The position numbers and the translations under genes were made by a program. The notes under the pieces were generated by a model. The model saw only the letters and a list, made by a program, of their open reading frames with translations, did not search any database and was not told the origin of the DNA. From Bacteroidales bacterium (lineage in GTDB: Bacteria; Bacteroidota; Bacteroidia; Bacteroidales; UBA7960), in NCBI GenBank assembly GCA_003557965.1, contig PWND01000006.1:1-5480 (forward strand): a DNA stretch of 5,480 nucleotides, written 5' to 3'. Below are positions 1 through 5,326 of this stretch, one piece after another (the stretch's first letter is position 1; the number at the start of each line of letters is the position of its first letter).

Positions 1-558
1 CGATAAAAGCCTCCCTATAAATGGAGTTATTCTCAAAAAATAGAACTTGTAAAGTGATTTAAACGGTTGCTTTTCCGGCATTCCAAACTCAAGAATATAT
101 ATTTTGCCGCCCGGCCGGAGTACTCTGAATACTTCTCTTAAGCCTTTGTCAGGGTTTTCAAAGTTTCTTATTCCAAATGCTATTGAGGCAGCATCAAAAG
201 AGTTGTCATTAAAAGGAATTGATAAGCTGTCACCGCTTTGAAATGAAATAATGCCATCCAGCTTTCTTTTATAAGCTTTTTGTTTTGCAATAGCAAGCAT
301 GTTTTCGGAAATGTCAATTCCTGTAATGGTTTTTGGTTTTAGTTTTACCAACTCAAAAGCAAGGTCGCCGGTTCCGGTTGCAATATCAATAATGGTATCC
401 GGTTTTTGAATTGCCATTTCTGCCCTTAGCTTTTTACGCCATTTTTTATCTATACCCATAGATAGAAAATGATTCAGAAAGTCATACTGGGGGGCAATGT
501 TGTCAAACATTTCCCTTACGCTTTGTTTATTTGATATCTTTTCGGAAGTTTTTTGCAT
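1..558 (-). CDS. ubiE: Demethylmenaquinone methyltransferase MenG/UbiE, C-terminus cut by window edge
   Basis: This cytoplasmic enzyme performs the SAM-dependent C-methylation that turns demethylmenaquinone into menaquinone; in bacteria that make ubiquinone the same family also acts in that pathway. The window shows 186 codons in one open frame, and the family usually has about 230-245 residues, so roughly the last 50 lie beyond the left edge. The first family signature is at residues 25-40 (YDFLNHFLS..., ending at W40). The SAM-binding glycine motif DIATGTGD is at 58-65, with the acidic D82 after the next strand. The second signature (RVLRPGGKIYILEFG) is at 145-159. The start is the only in-frame ATG after the upstream gene: the ATG at 566 hits a stop two codons later. 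It begins 13 bases after the heptose kinase stop, so it is probably the third gene of that operon. An organism with NQR and no sign of ubiquinone synthesis most likely uses it for menaquinone; that part is inference. Confidence 0.96.
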   Translation of the reverse strand, partial: MQKTSEKISNKQSVREMFDNIAPQYDFLNHFLSMGIDKKWRKKLRAEMAIQKPDTIIDIATGTGDLAFELVKLKPKTITGIDISENMLAIAKQKAYKRKLDGIISFQSGDSLSIPFNDNSFDAASIAFGIRNFENPDKGLREVFRVLRPGGKIYILEFGMPEKQPFKSLYKFYFLRITPFIGRLLS

Positions 559-571
559 TATAGCATGCAAC

Positions 572-1585
572 TCAATCTTTAAAAATTTTCAATGCTTCAT
601 CAAGTAGCTTTTCTTTGTTGATAGGAACAACTCCAACGTGTTCACACACTAAGCCCCCAGCCAAATTTGATAAAGCTGCAATTATTTCAGGTGGTTCGCC
701 GGCAGCCAGGCACAAAGTGGCAACACTAATTACAGTATCTCCTGCTCCTGAAACATCTGCAATGTCTCTTTTGTGAGCAGGAATTACTTTGCCTGTATAT
801 TTGCCATTGCCGGCATTTTTGCTGTAAAATATCCCTTTTTCTGATAGTGTTGTAAGCACCATATTAACATTTAATTCTTCCTGAAGCTCCATAGATGCAC
901 TTTCTATCTGTTTGTCTTCCAGTAGGTTATCATCAAGCTTCATGCCCTCTTTGAGCTCTTTAAGGTTTGGTTTAAATAAACTGATATTTTTGTAAGCTCT
1001 GAAGTTTTTATTTTTTGGGTCAGCACTCACTGGTATCTCTTTCTCTGCAGCTTTTAAAACAACCTTTTCTATAAGTTCCGGAGATATTACACCTTTGTCG
1101 TAATCTTCAAAGATAATTGCAGATGGCTGATGCTTATCTATCAGGGTTTCAATTCTGTTATAAAGCATTTGACTTTCTTCTGCACTTAGTGCTCTCTCTG
1201 TTTCTTCATCAACCCTAAGCATATGCATTTTATTGCCAATAATTCTGAACTTTACCGTAGTAAGCCTGTCTTTACCTTTAATTATGCCGTCGCTGATAAG
1301 CTTTTGTTTATCCATAAGTGAGTAAAATAAATCACCCTTATCGTCACTTCCTGTAATACCGCACAAAATTGGGTTAGCACCCATAGCTTGTAAGTTAAGT
1401 GCAACATTGGCGGCACCACCAAGCCGGCTTTCACGTTTTTTTACCGATACAATTGGCACCGGTGCTTCTGGCGAAATTCTGCTAACTTTTCCCCATAAAT
1501 ACGAATCAATCATAACATCACCTATTACAATAATAGTTTGATTGTTAAATGAAGAAAAAAGCTTTTTAAGTTGTTGTTCGTTCAT
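572..1585 (-). CDS. hldA: D-glycero-beta-D-manno-heptose-7-phosphate kinase (HldA/RfaE kinase domain only)
   Basis: This PfkB/ribokinase-family sugar kinase is predicted to phosphorylate D-glycero-D-manno-heptose 7-phosphate at C1, giving the 1,7-bisphosphate used for ADP-heptose and the LPS inner core. It resembles the N-terminal half of E. coli HldE. The characteristic GDVMIDSYLWG is at residues 22-32, SRISPEAPVP at 35-44 and the PfkB substrate-side motif GGAANVA at 56-62. The C-terminal ATP/anion-hole motif DVSGAGD is at 277-283, with D283 the expected catalytic base. At 337 residues it has no cytidylyltransferase domain (bifunctional HldE is about 475), so the adenylyltransferase must be a separate gene, as is common in Bacteroidota. 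It starts 5 bases after the aminotransferase stop and ends 13 bases before ubiE. The main alternative is a related PfkB sugar kinase, but the SRISPEAPVP block is quite specific to the heptose enzymes. Confidence 0.92.
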   Translation of the reverse strand: MNEQQLKKLFSSFNNQTIIVIGDVMIDSYLWGKVSRISPEAPVPIVSVKKRESRLGGAANVALNLQAMGANPILCGITGSDDKGDLFYSLMDKQKLISDGIIKGKDRLTTVKFRIIGNKMHMLRVDEETERALSAEESQMLYNRIETLIDKHQPSAIIFEDYDKGVISPELIEKVVLKAAEKEIPVSADPKNKNFRAYKNISLFKPNLKELKEGMKLDDNLLEDKQIESASMELQEELNVNMVLTTLSEKGIFYSKNAGNGKYTGKVIPAHKRDIADVSGAGDTVISVATLCLAAGEPPEIIAALSNLAGGLVCEHVGVVPINKEKLLDEALKIFKD

Positions 1586-1590
1586 AATTT

Positions 1591-2784
1591 CTATTTTAGC
1601 ATAGCAAGTCCTTGTTTGATGCGTTTTACAGCCTCAACTAATAGTTCATTTGATGTTGCATAAGAAAACCTAATACATTCAGGTGAGCCAAAAGCACTTC
1701 CTGCTACCATGGCAACGTGAACCTTGTTTAGCAAATACATGCAGAGGTCTTCAGATGTTTCTATCTTAATGTCTCCGTCAGTTTTTCCAAAGTACTCCGC
1801 CACATCCATGAAAATATAAAATGCTCCTTTAGGCTTGTTGGTTTTAATGCCGGGAATATCTTTCATCAGTCCAAGCACAAGGTCGCGTCTTTCTCTGAAT
1901 TTGTCAAGCATTGGTTTGATATCATCAGCTTTCATTTCCATAGCTTCAATAGTAGCTCTTTGAGCAATGCTGCACGTTGCAGAGGTGAATTGTCCTTGTA
2001 GCTTGGTGCAGGCTTTTGCAATATCCAGGTTGGAAGCAGAATAACCAAGCCTCCAGCCTGTCATGGCATAGCCTTTAGATAATCCATTTATTACTATTAC
2101 CCGGTCTTTTATGGAGTCAATTTGAGCTATAGAGTAATGCTTGCCTTCAAAATTTATATATTCATAAATTTCATCCGACAAAATATAAACATGCGGATTC
2201 TTATTAAAAACCTCTGCGAGTGCTTCCAGCTCTTCTTTAGTATAAACAGAGCCGCTGGGATTGCATGGGCTTGAAAACATAAATAGTTTTGACTTAGGAG
2301 TAATGGCTTTTTCAAGCTGCTTCGGCGTTATCTTAAAATCATTGCTGATATCCGAATCAATATATACTTCTTTTGCTTCAGCCATCTTTACAATCTGGCG
2401 ATAACTTACCCAATATGGTTTCGGGATAATAACCTCTTCGCCGGGATTAACCATGCAAAGAACGGTATTTGCTATTGCTTGCTTGCCACCTGTGGTAAGA
2501 ACAATATGCTCCGGAGTGTAATCAAGGTTGTTGTCGCGCTTTAATTTCTTTGATACCGCCAAACGCACGTCTTTATAGCCATTTACCGGAGTGTAAAACG
2601 TATAATTGTCGTCAATAGCTTTTTTTGCTGCGTTTTTAATACGCTCAGGAGTGTTAAAATCAGGTTCCCCAAGGCTTAAATTAATAACATCAAAACCCTG
2701 CTCCTTTAATTCTCTGCTCTTTTTTGCCATAGCCAGTGTTTCCGACTCGCCTAAAAGATTGATTCGATTTGATAATTTTGTCAT
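1591..2784 (-). CDS. Class I PLP-dependent aminotransferase, aspartate/prephenate type (subgroup 1-beta)
   Basis: This fold-type I aminotransferase of 397 residues has the usual family length and a complete active site. The PLP Schiff-base lysine is K237 in NGLSKGYAMTGWRLGY, with R245 of GWRLGY as the phosphate ligand. N175 lies in the CNPSG loop, D204 and Y207 in SDEIYEY, and R372 in the IRFSYA block should bind the substrate alpha-carboxylate. The N-terminus contains LSLGEPDFNTP at 36-46. K101 (TTGGKQA) sits where subgroup 1-beta aspartate aminotransferases have the lysine that reads the distal carboxylate. Likely substrates are aspartate/2-oxoglutarate, possibly also prephenate (see findings); sequence alone does not settle this. 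It is the first gene of the minus-strand operon, with the heptose kinase starting 5 bases after its TAG stop. The start ATG is preceded by an A/T-rich leader without a Shine-Dalgarno sequence. Confidence 0.94.
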   Translation of the reverse strand: MTKLSNRINLLGESETLAMAKKSRELKEQGFDVINLSLGEPDFNTPERIKNAAKKAIDDNYTFYTPVNGYKDVRLAVSKKLKRDNNLDYTPEHIVLTTGGKQAIANTVLCMVNPGEEVIIPKPYWVSYRQIVKMAEAKEVYIDSDISNDFKITPKQLEKAITPKSKLFMFSSPCNPSGSVYTKEELEALAEVFNKNPHVYILSDEIYEYINFEGKHYSIAQIDSIKDRVIVINGLSKGYAMTGWRLGYSASNLDIAKACTKLQGQFTSATCSIAQRATIEAMEMKADDIKPMLDKFRERRDLVLGLMKDIPGIKTNKPKGAFYIFMDVAEYFGKTDGDIKIETSEDLCMYLLNKVHVAMVAGSAFGSPECIRFSYATSNELLVEAVKRIKQGLAMLK

Positions 2785-2895
2785 AATTTTATATATATTA
2801 GTTTGTTATAATAAAGCCCGGCATTAATGTACTTAACCCAGGTAGTTTTTCAGCAAAAATCAGATTCGCTTTTTGTTTTTCCAGAACGAAAAGAG

Positions 2896-2903
2896 CAAAA
2901 TTA
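2896..2903 (-). promoter_or_regulatory. Possible -7 element for the aminotransferase operon
   Basis: Read on the minus strand these bases are TAATTTTG, a full match to the Bacteroidota -7 consensus TAnnTTTG. I see no TTTG-like -33 element at the expected distance upstream (around 2923-2928). The implied leader to the ATG at 2784 is about 105 bases, so this remains a weak candidate in an AT-rich stretch. Confidence 0.3.
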
Positions 2904-2932
2904 GCAAAATAGTCGGAGATTATTTACTTTTG
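2901..2932 (+). promoter_or_regulatory. Probable promoter for the membrane-protein/thiS unit
   Basis: TACTTTTG at 2925-2932 matches the Bacteroidota -7 consensus TAnnTTTG. TTAG at 2901-2904, 20 bases upstream, is a one-mismatch -33 element (consensus TTTG, spacing 19-21). Transcription would begin near 2939 and give a leader of about 28 bases to the ATG at 2968. A second match, TATATTTG at 2956-2963, lies too close to the start codon to be the main promoter unless the message is leaderless. Confidence 0.45.
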
Positions 2933-2967
2933 CATTATTAAAAACTATTGAAACTTATATTTGATAC

Positions 2968-3483
2968 ATGGATAACTTTTTAATCGTATTGGCAATAATT
3001 CTTGCAGCAGGAGTAGTTTTTGCAACAGCCTATTTTCTGTTAAAAGAATTTTTTAATAATGAGCTAAAAACCCGTCAATTAAAATTAATTGAAGAAAAAC
3101 AAAAAGTATCGCTGCCTGTCAGGCTGCAGGCATACGAGCGGATTGTCCTGCTACTTGAAAGAATGTCGCCGGCAAATTTAGTTATTAGAGTACACAAAAA
3201 AGGAATTTCTTCCATACAGTTTCAGCAATTGCTTATTCAGGCTATACGCGAAGAGTACGATCATAACCTGTCTCAGCAACTATATATCTCTGATAAATCA
3301 TGGGATATGGTAAGAAATGCTAAAGAAGAAATGATAAGGCAAATAAATACTTCAGCGGGACAGCTTAAAGAAGATGCAAGTTCAACAGAACTTAGTAAAA
3401 AACTGCTGGATATGAGTGTTGAAAAGCTTGCAACAAAAAAAGCATTGGTTTTTGTTAAAGCAGAAGCCAGAAAGTTATTTTAA
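2968..3483 (+). CDS. Conserved membrane-anchored protein of unknown function (DUF7935-like)
   Basis: This 171-residue protein has one N-terminal hydrophobic helix (about residues 4-25) followed at once by charged residues, so it is probably a single-pass inner-membrane protein with most of the chain in the cytoplasm. Residues 30-48 are rich in Glu, Lys and Gln and could extend the helix as a coiled coil. Two blocks look conserved from memory of related Bacteroidota proteins: LPVRLQAYERIVLLLERMSP at 49-68, and the stretch at 91-127 containing REEYDHNLSQQLYIS and W112. I recall this family as DUF7935, but I could not check the number and no function is known to me. No catalytic motif, cysteine pair or nucleotide-binding loop is visible. 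The stop is 15 bases before thiS, so the two are probably co-transcribed. The start is the first in-frame ATG after the candidate promoter and puts the hydrophobic helix at the very N-terminus. Confidence 0.85.
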   Translation: MDNFLIVLAIILAAGVVFATAYFLLKEFFNNELKTRQLKLIEEKQKVSLPVRLQAYERIVLLLERMSPANLVIRVHKKGISSIQFQQLLIQAIREEYDHNLSQQLYISDKSWDMVRNAKEEMIRQINTSAGQLKEDASSTELSKKLLDMSVEKLATKKALVFVKAEARKLF

Positions 3484-3498
3484 AAACAGTGTTTAATT

Positions 3499-3705
3499 AT
3501 GAAAATTACATTAAATAATAAAGAAGAAGAAATTAAAGACGTTGATCAATTAACTGTTCAGGAGCTTCTTGATAAAAAGAGCTTTACATTTAAATTTTTA
3601 GTAGTAAAAATAAATGATAAAGTTGTGAAACCTGGTGATTATAAAAAAGCTACTATTAAAAACAATGACAAAGTAAGCGTTATTCACCTTATTAGTGGCG
3701 GCTAA
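3499..3705 (+). CDS. thiS: Sulfur carrier protein ThiS
   Basis: This small beta-grasp (ubiquitin-like) protein has 68 residues, the typical ThiS length (about 65-70). It begins with the beta strand MKITLNN and has TVQELLDKK as the helix at about 19-27. FLVVKINDKVV at about 33-43 corresponds to the conserved VxVNxxVV strand, and NDKVSVIHLISGG forms the end. The C-terminal Gly67-Gly68 is what ThiF adenylates and then converts to a thiocarboxylate, which gives sulfur for the thiazole of thiamine via ThiG. No thiF, thiG, thiE or thiC lies nearby in this window, so its partners must be encoded elsewhere. It follows the unknown membrane protein by 15 bases and converges on the plug gene. A different sulfur-carrier role (MoaD-like or another small ThiS paralogue) cannot be excluded, though the length and tail fit ThiS best. 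Confidence 0.88.
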   Translation: MKITLNNKEEEIKDVDQLTVQELLDKKSFTFKFLVVKINDKVVKPGDYKKATIKNNDKVSVIHLISGG

Positions 3706-3706
3706 A

Positions 3707-3736
3707 ATATTATATTGCTGAATTTAAATGTAATAT
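3707..3736 (+). terminator. AT-rich hairpin just after thiS, possible weak terminator
   Basis: Starting two bases after the thiS stop codon, bases 3707-3716 pair with 3727-3736 to give a 10-bp stem (nine Watson-Crick pairs and one T-G wobble at 3713/3730) with a 10-base loop. The stem has no G-C pair and no T-run follows, so it is not a classic intrinsic terminator. It overlaps the last codons of the convergent plug gene. It may mark the end of the thiS message or may be chance in AT-rich DNA. Confidence 0.25.
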
Positions 3737-5092
3737 GCCAATCAAGCTGTCATAAATATCACCCGGTTTCCTATGATAAACATAAACAGTGTAATCATTT
3801 TCAGTATCTGAGTGATTGCCCTCAGCTCTGAATGTTTCGCCCTTGCTTTTGCCATCTTCCAGAAATACATACATATAGTTATAAAAACCCTGCTTTAAAA
3901 GCAGGCTCAAATGATATTCATTGTCTCTGAAAGAGTACTTCATCCTGTTTTCTGATGTGTAATTCCAGTCGGTTAGTTCACCCGTTATATAAAAATTTCC
4001 GTGAGCTTCAGGTATTCTATAGTCTAAGCTGAAGTGAACGTAAGCATAATCAGCATCAACGTGAGGGTCAAAGCCTTCTCTGTTTTCGACAATAAACTTA
4101 CCGTTTAAATCTTCCCTAAAAGTATATCTCCTTGCAGACCTGCGTTGGTCTCTTATTAAAATTACTTCATACCCATCATGTGTGCTAACTATTTCCTTGA
4201 CCCTTTCAGACCTGTAACGCAAGCTTCTGGTATCAAAATCCCTGAATTCATTCCCGCCGTCAAACAGATTCTTATCTTCATATTCGTATATAAGCTTGTT
4301 GCCCATCACAAGGCTGGGTTTTAAGTCCCAAACGATGTTATCTGTCCTGCCGTTTTGCTTAATGCTTACTCTTACATCCCTGTATGGATTGCTTATTCTG
4401 TAATTACCGGCATTAATAACAAAATTAATCTCCTGCATTTCATCTCTTTTTGCTACTCGTGTTGCTTTGCTAACATGCCCTTCTAATGATACCAACTGCT
4501 CATACACTTTGAATTTTCTTGTGAGCACTACCTGGTCAGGATCGCCATTTAAGTAAACTTTTAAAATGTAATTGCCGCTAACCCTTGGACGCATATTGTT
4601 ATTCGGAAATTCTAACTTATAATGTGTGTAATCAATAATGGTGTTTACCGAAAACCTGTAATTACGTATTTGGTCATCATAAAATCCATCAATGTAATCA
4701 TAATTATTTAGGTTTGATGGCTGCCAATCAGCATTGCAGTGTATTATGGTGTAATGATAGTCTTTGTAATCAGCGTCCATATCATCAAATCTGAGAATAA
4801 GTGTTTCACCGGAATTATTCTTGATTAACGGTGGAGCCATATCAAAGCCTTTTTTATGAAATAATACCGTTTTAATGTTATCAGAATAAACAAAGTCTCC
4901 ATATCTTAAAAATTTATCCTGAAAATAATCATACGAGGGGGGCTGGCCGTTATCTTGTTGATAGCCTGAAAGGCTTGGTGCATTTAATGCATTGGCTGAT
5001 ACAGCCAATAATGAAAACGAAAAAAATAAAAAATAAGCAAAAAAGTATTGCAATACTTTATAAATTTTTAATTTTGACAAAAGACTTTTCAT
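3710..5092 (-). CDS. Type IX secretion system plug protein (DUF5103 family)
   Basis: The 460-residue precursor begins with a basic stretch (K2, K7, K9, K12), a hydrophobic core at about 16-31 and SANA before a likely signal-peptidase cut after A35, so it should be exported to the periplasm. The first mature domain carries the marks of the DUF5103/T9SS plug family: LILRFDDM at 98-105, HCNADWQPS at 118-126, a GF...I..Y.FS.NT...YTHY stretch at 136-158 and SGNYILKVY at 172-180. The C-terminal part (about 345-440) includes GNFYITGELTDWN at 365-377 and LKQGFYNYMYVF at 399-410. Family members block the periplasmic end of the SprA translocon channel when PorV is not bound; that role comes from the family, not from this sequence. 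The gene converges on thiS with 4 bases between stops. No convincing -7 element was found upstream. A T9SS elsewhere in the genome is implied. Confidence 0.9.
   Translation of the reverse strand: MKSLLSKLKIYKVLQYFFAYFLFFSFSLLAVSANALNAPSLSGYQQDNGQPPSYDYFQDKFLRYGDFVYSDNIKTVLFHKKGFDMAPPLIKNNSGETLILRFDDMDADYKDYHYTIIHCNADWQPSNLNNYDYIDGFYDDQIRNYRFSVNTIIDYTHYKLEFPNNNMRPRVSGNYILKVYLNGDPDQVVLTRKFKVYEQLVSLEGHVSKATRVAKRDEMQEINFVINAGNYRISNPYRDVRVSIKQNGRTDNIVWDLKPSLVMGNKLIYEYEDKNLFDGGNEFRDFDTRSLRYRSERVKEIVSTHDGYEVILIRDQRRSARRYTFREDLNGKFIVENREGFDPHVDADYAYVHFSLDYRIPEAHGNFYITGELTDWNYTSENRMKYSFRDNEYHLSLLLKQGFYNYMYVFLEDGKSKGETFRAEGNHSDTENDYTVYVYHRKPGDIYDSLIGILHLNSAI
3889..3905 (-). repeat. Perfect 17-base inverted repeat inside the plug gene, terminator-like on the minus strand
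   Basis: CCTGCTTT at 3889-3896 and AAAGCAGG at 3898-3905 are perfect inverted copies around one base. In minus-strand RNA this folds as a 7-bp stem with a 3-base loop and is followed by GTTTTTAT, the shape of an intrinsic terminator. It lies about 180 bases before the plug stop codon and encodes the Leu-Leu-Leu-Lys-Gln-Gly of LLLKQGFYNY, which looks like a conserved protein motif, so codon content may explain it. Confidence 0.4.
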
Positions 5093-5254
5093 GTGTTAAA
5101 ATTTTAATAAATAATATGCAAAAAACTGCATGAATGGTTGTTTTTATGTGTTGGCACAAGTTGATATGCCGGAATAATAATGATTTATTTTTATTGTAGT
5201 TATTGAATAATAGCATTATGGTTCATTAATGATAATGTAAAACCGGAAAAAATA

Positions 5255-5285
5255 TTTTAAAGATATAAAAATATCTATAATTTTG
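5255..5285 (+). promoter_or_regulatory. Candidate nqrA promoter
   Basis: TAATTTTG at 5278-5285 matches the Bacteroidota -7 consensus TAnnTTTG. TTTT at 5255-5258, 19 bases upstream, is a one-mismatch -33 element. Transcription would start near 5292 and leave a leader of about 35 bases to the ATG at 5327. The spacer contains a perfect inverted repeat (5261-5276). Confidence 0.45.
5261..5276. repeat. Perfect inverted repeat in the spacer of the nqrA promoter
   Basis: AGATAT at 5261-5266 and ATATCT at 5271-5276 are exact inverted copies around AAAA. The repeat lies wholly between the candidate -33 and -7 elements, where a dimeric regulator could block or reshape RNA polymerase binding. The sequence is AT-rich, so a chance origin is quite possible. 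Confidence 0.35.
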
Positions 5286-5295
5286 CTTTAGCAAA
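5282..5295. repeat. Short inverted repeat overlapping the nqrA -7 element and start-site region
   Basis: TTTGC at 5282-5286 and GCAAA at 5291-5295 are exact inverted copies around TTTA. The left arm includes the TTTG of the -7 element and the right arm covers the expected transcription start. It could be an operator or a 5'-end feature of the message, or only a by-product of the promoter bases. Confidence 0.3.
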
Positions 5296-5326
5296 GAAAG
5301 TTCTTGAAATAAAAACAATCATATTA

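Larger units (their letters stand above)
2785..2967. other. Divergent intergenic region between the aminotransferase operon and the membrane-protein/thiS pair
   Basis: These 183 bases separate two divergent start codons and should hold promoters for both directions. The right half has one good -7 match on the plus strand and one on the minus strand, listed separately. No start-to-stop frame of convincing length, no tRNA and no recognisable riboswitch was seen. In particular there is nothing resembling a TPP (thi-box) element ahead of the unit that contains thiS. Confidence 0.7.
5093..5326. other. Divergent intergenic region between the plug gene and nqrA
   Basis: These 234 AT-rich bases lie between two divergent start codons. 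The half next to nqrA contains a -7-like element and two short inverted repeats, listed separately. The half next to the plug gene shows no full TAnnTTTG match on the minus strand. No RNA gene, riboswitch or small coding frame could be supported. Confidence 0.6.

Noticed and set aside
2606..2827. Plus-strand open frame of 73 codons, hydrophobic near its N-terminus
   Set aside because: It lies mostly antisense to the N-terminal coding region of the aminotransferase, matches no family I know, and has no promoter. The aminotransferase frame has a complete family motif set, so this is a shadow frame.
2854..2875. CAAAAA/TTTTTG inverted repeat in the divergent intergenic region
   Set aside because: Only 6 bp, nearly all A-T, with a 10-base loop; too weak to call a terminator or operator.
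2785..2967. Search for a TPP riboswitch ahead of the thiS unit
   Set aside because: No stretch resembling the conserved thi-box core was seen, and the predicted leader is only about 28 bases, too short for one.
5152..5169. GGCA...TGCC short stem upstream of the plug gene
   Set aside because: Only four pairs with a 10-base loop and no adjacent promoter or T-run.
5214..5237. CATTAT...ATAATG inverted arms and CATTAATG palindrome upstream of nqrA
   Set aside because: Short, purely AT-rich arms with a 12-base gap are expected by chance in this composition, and they sit outside the candidate promoter.
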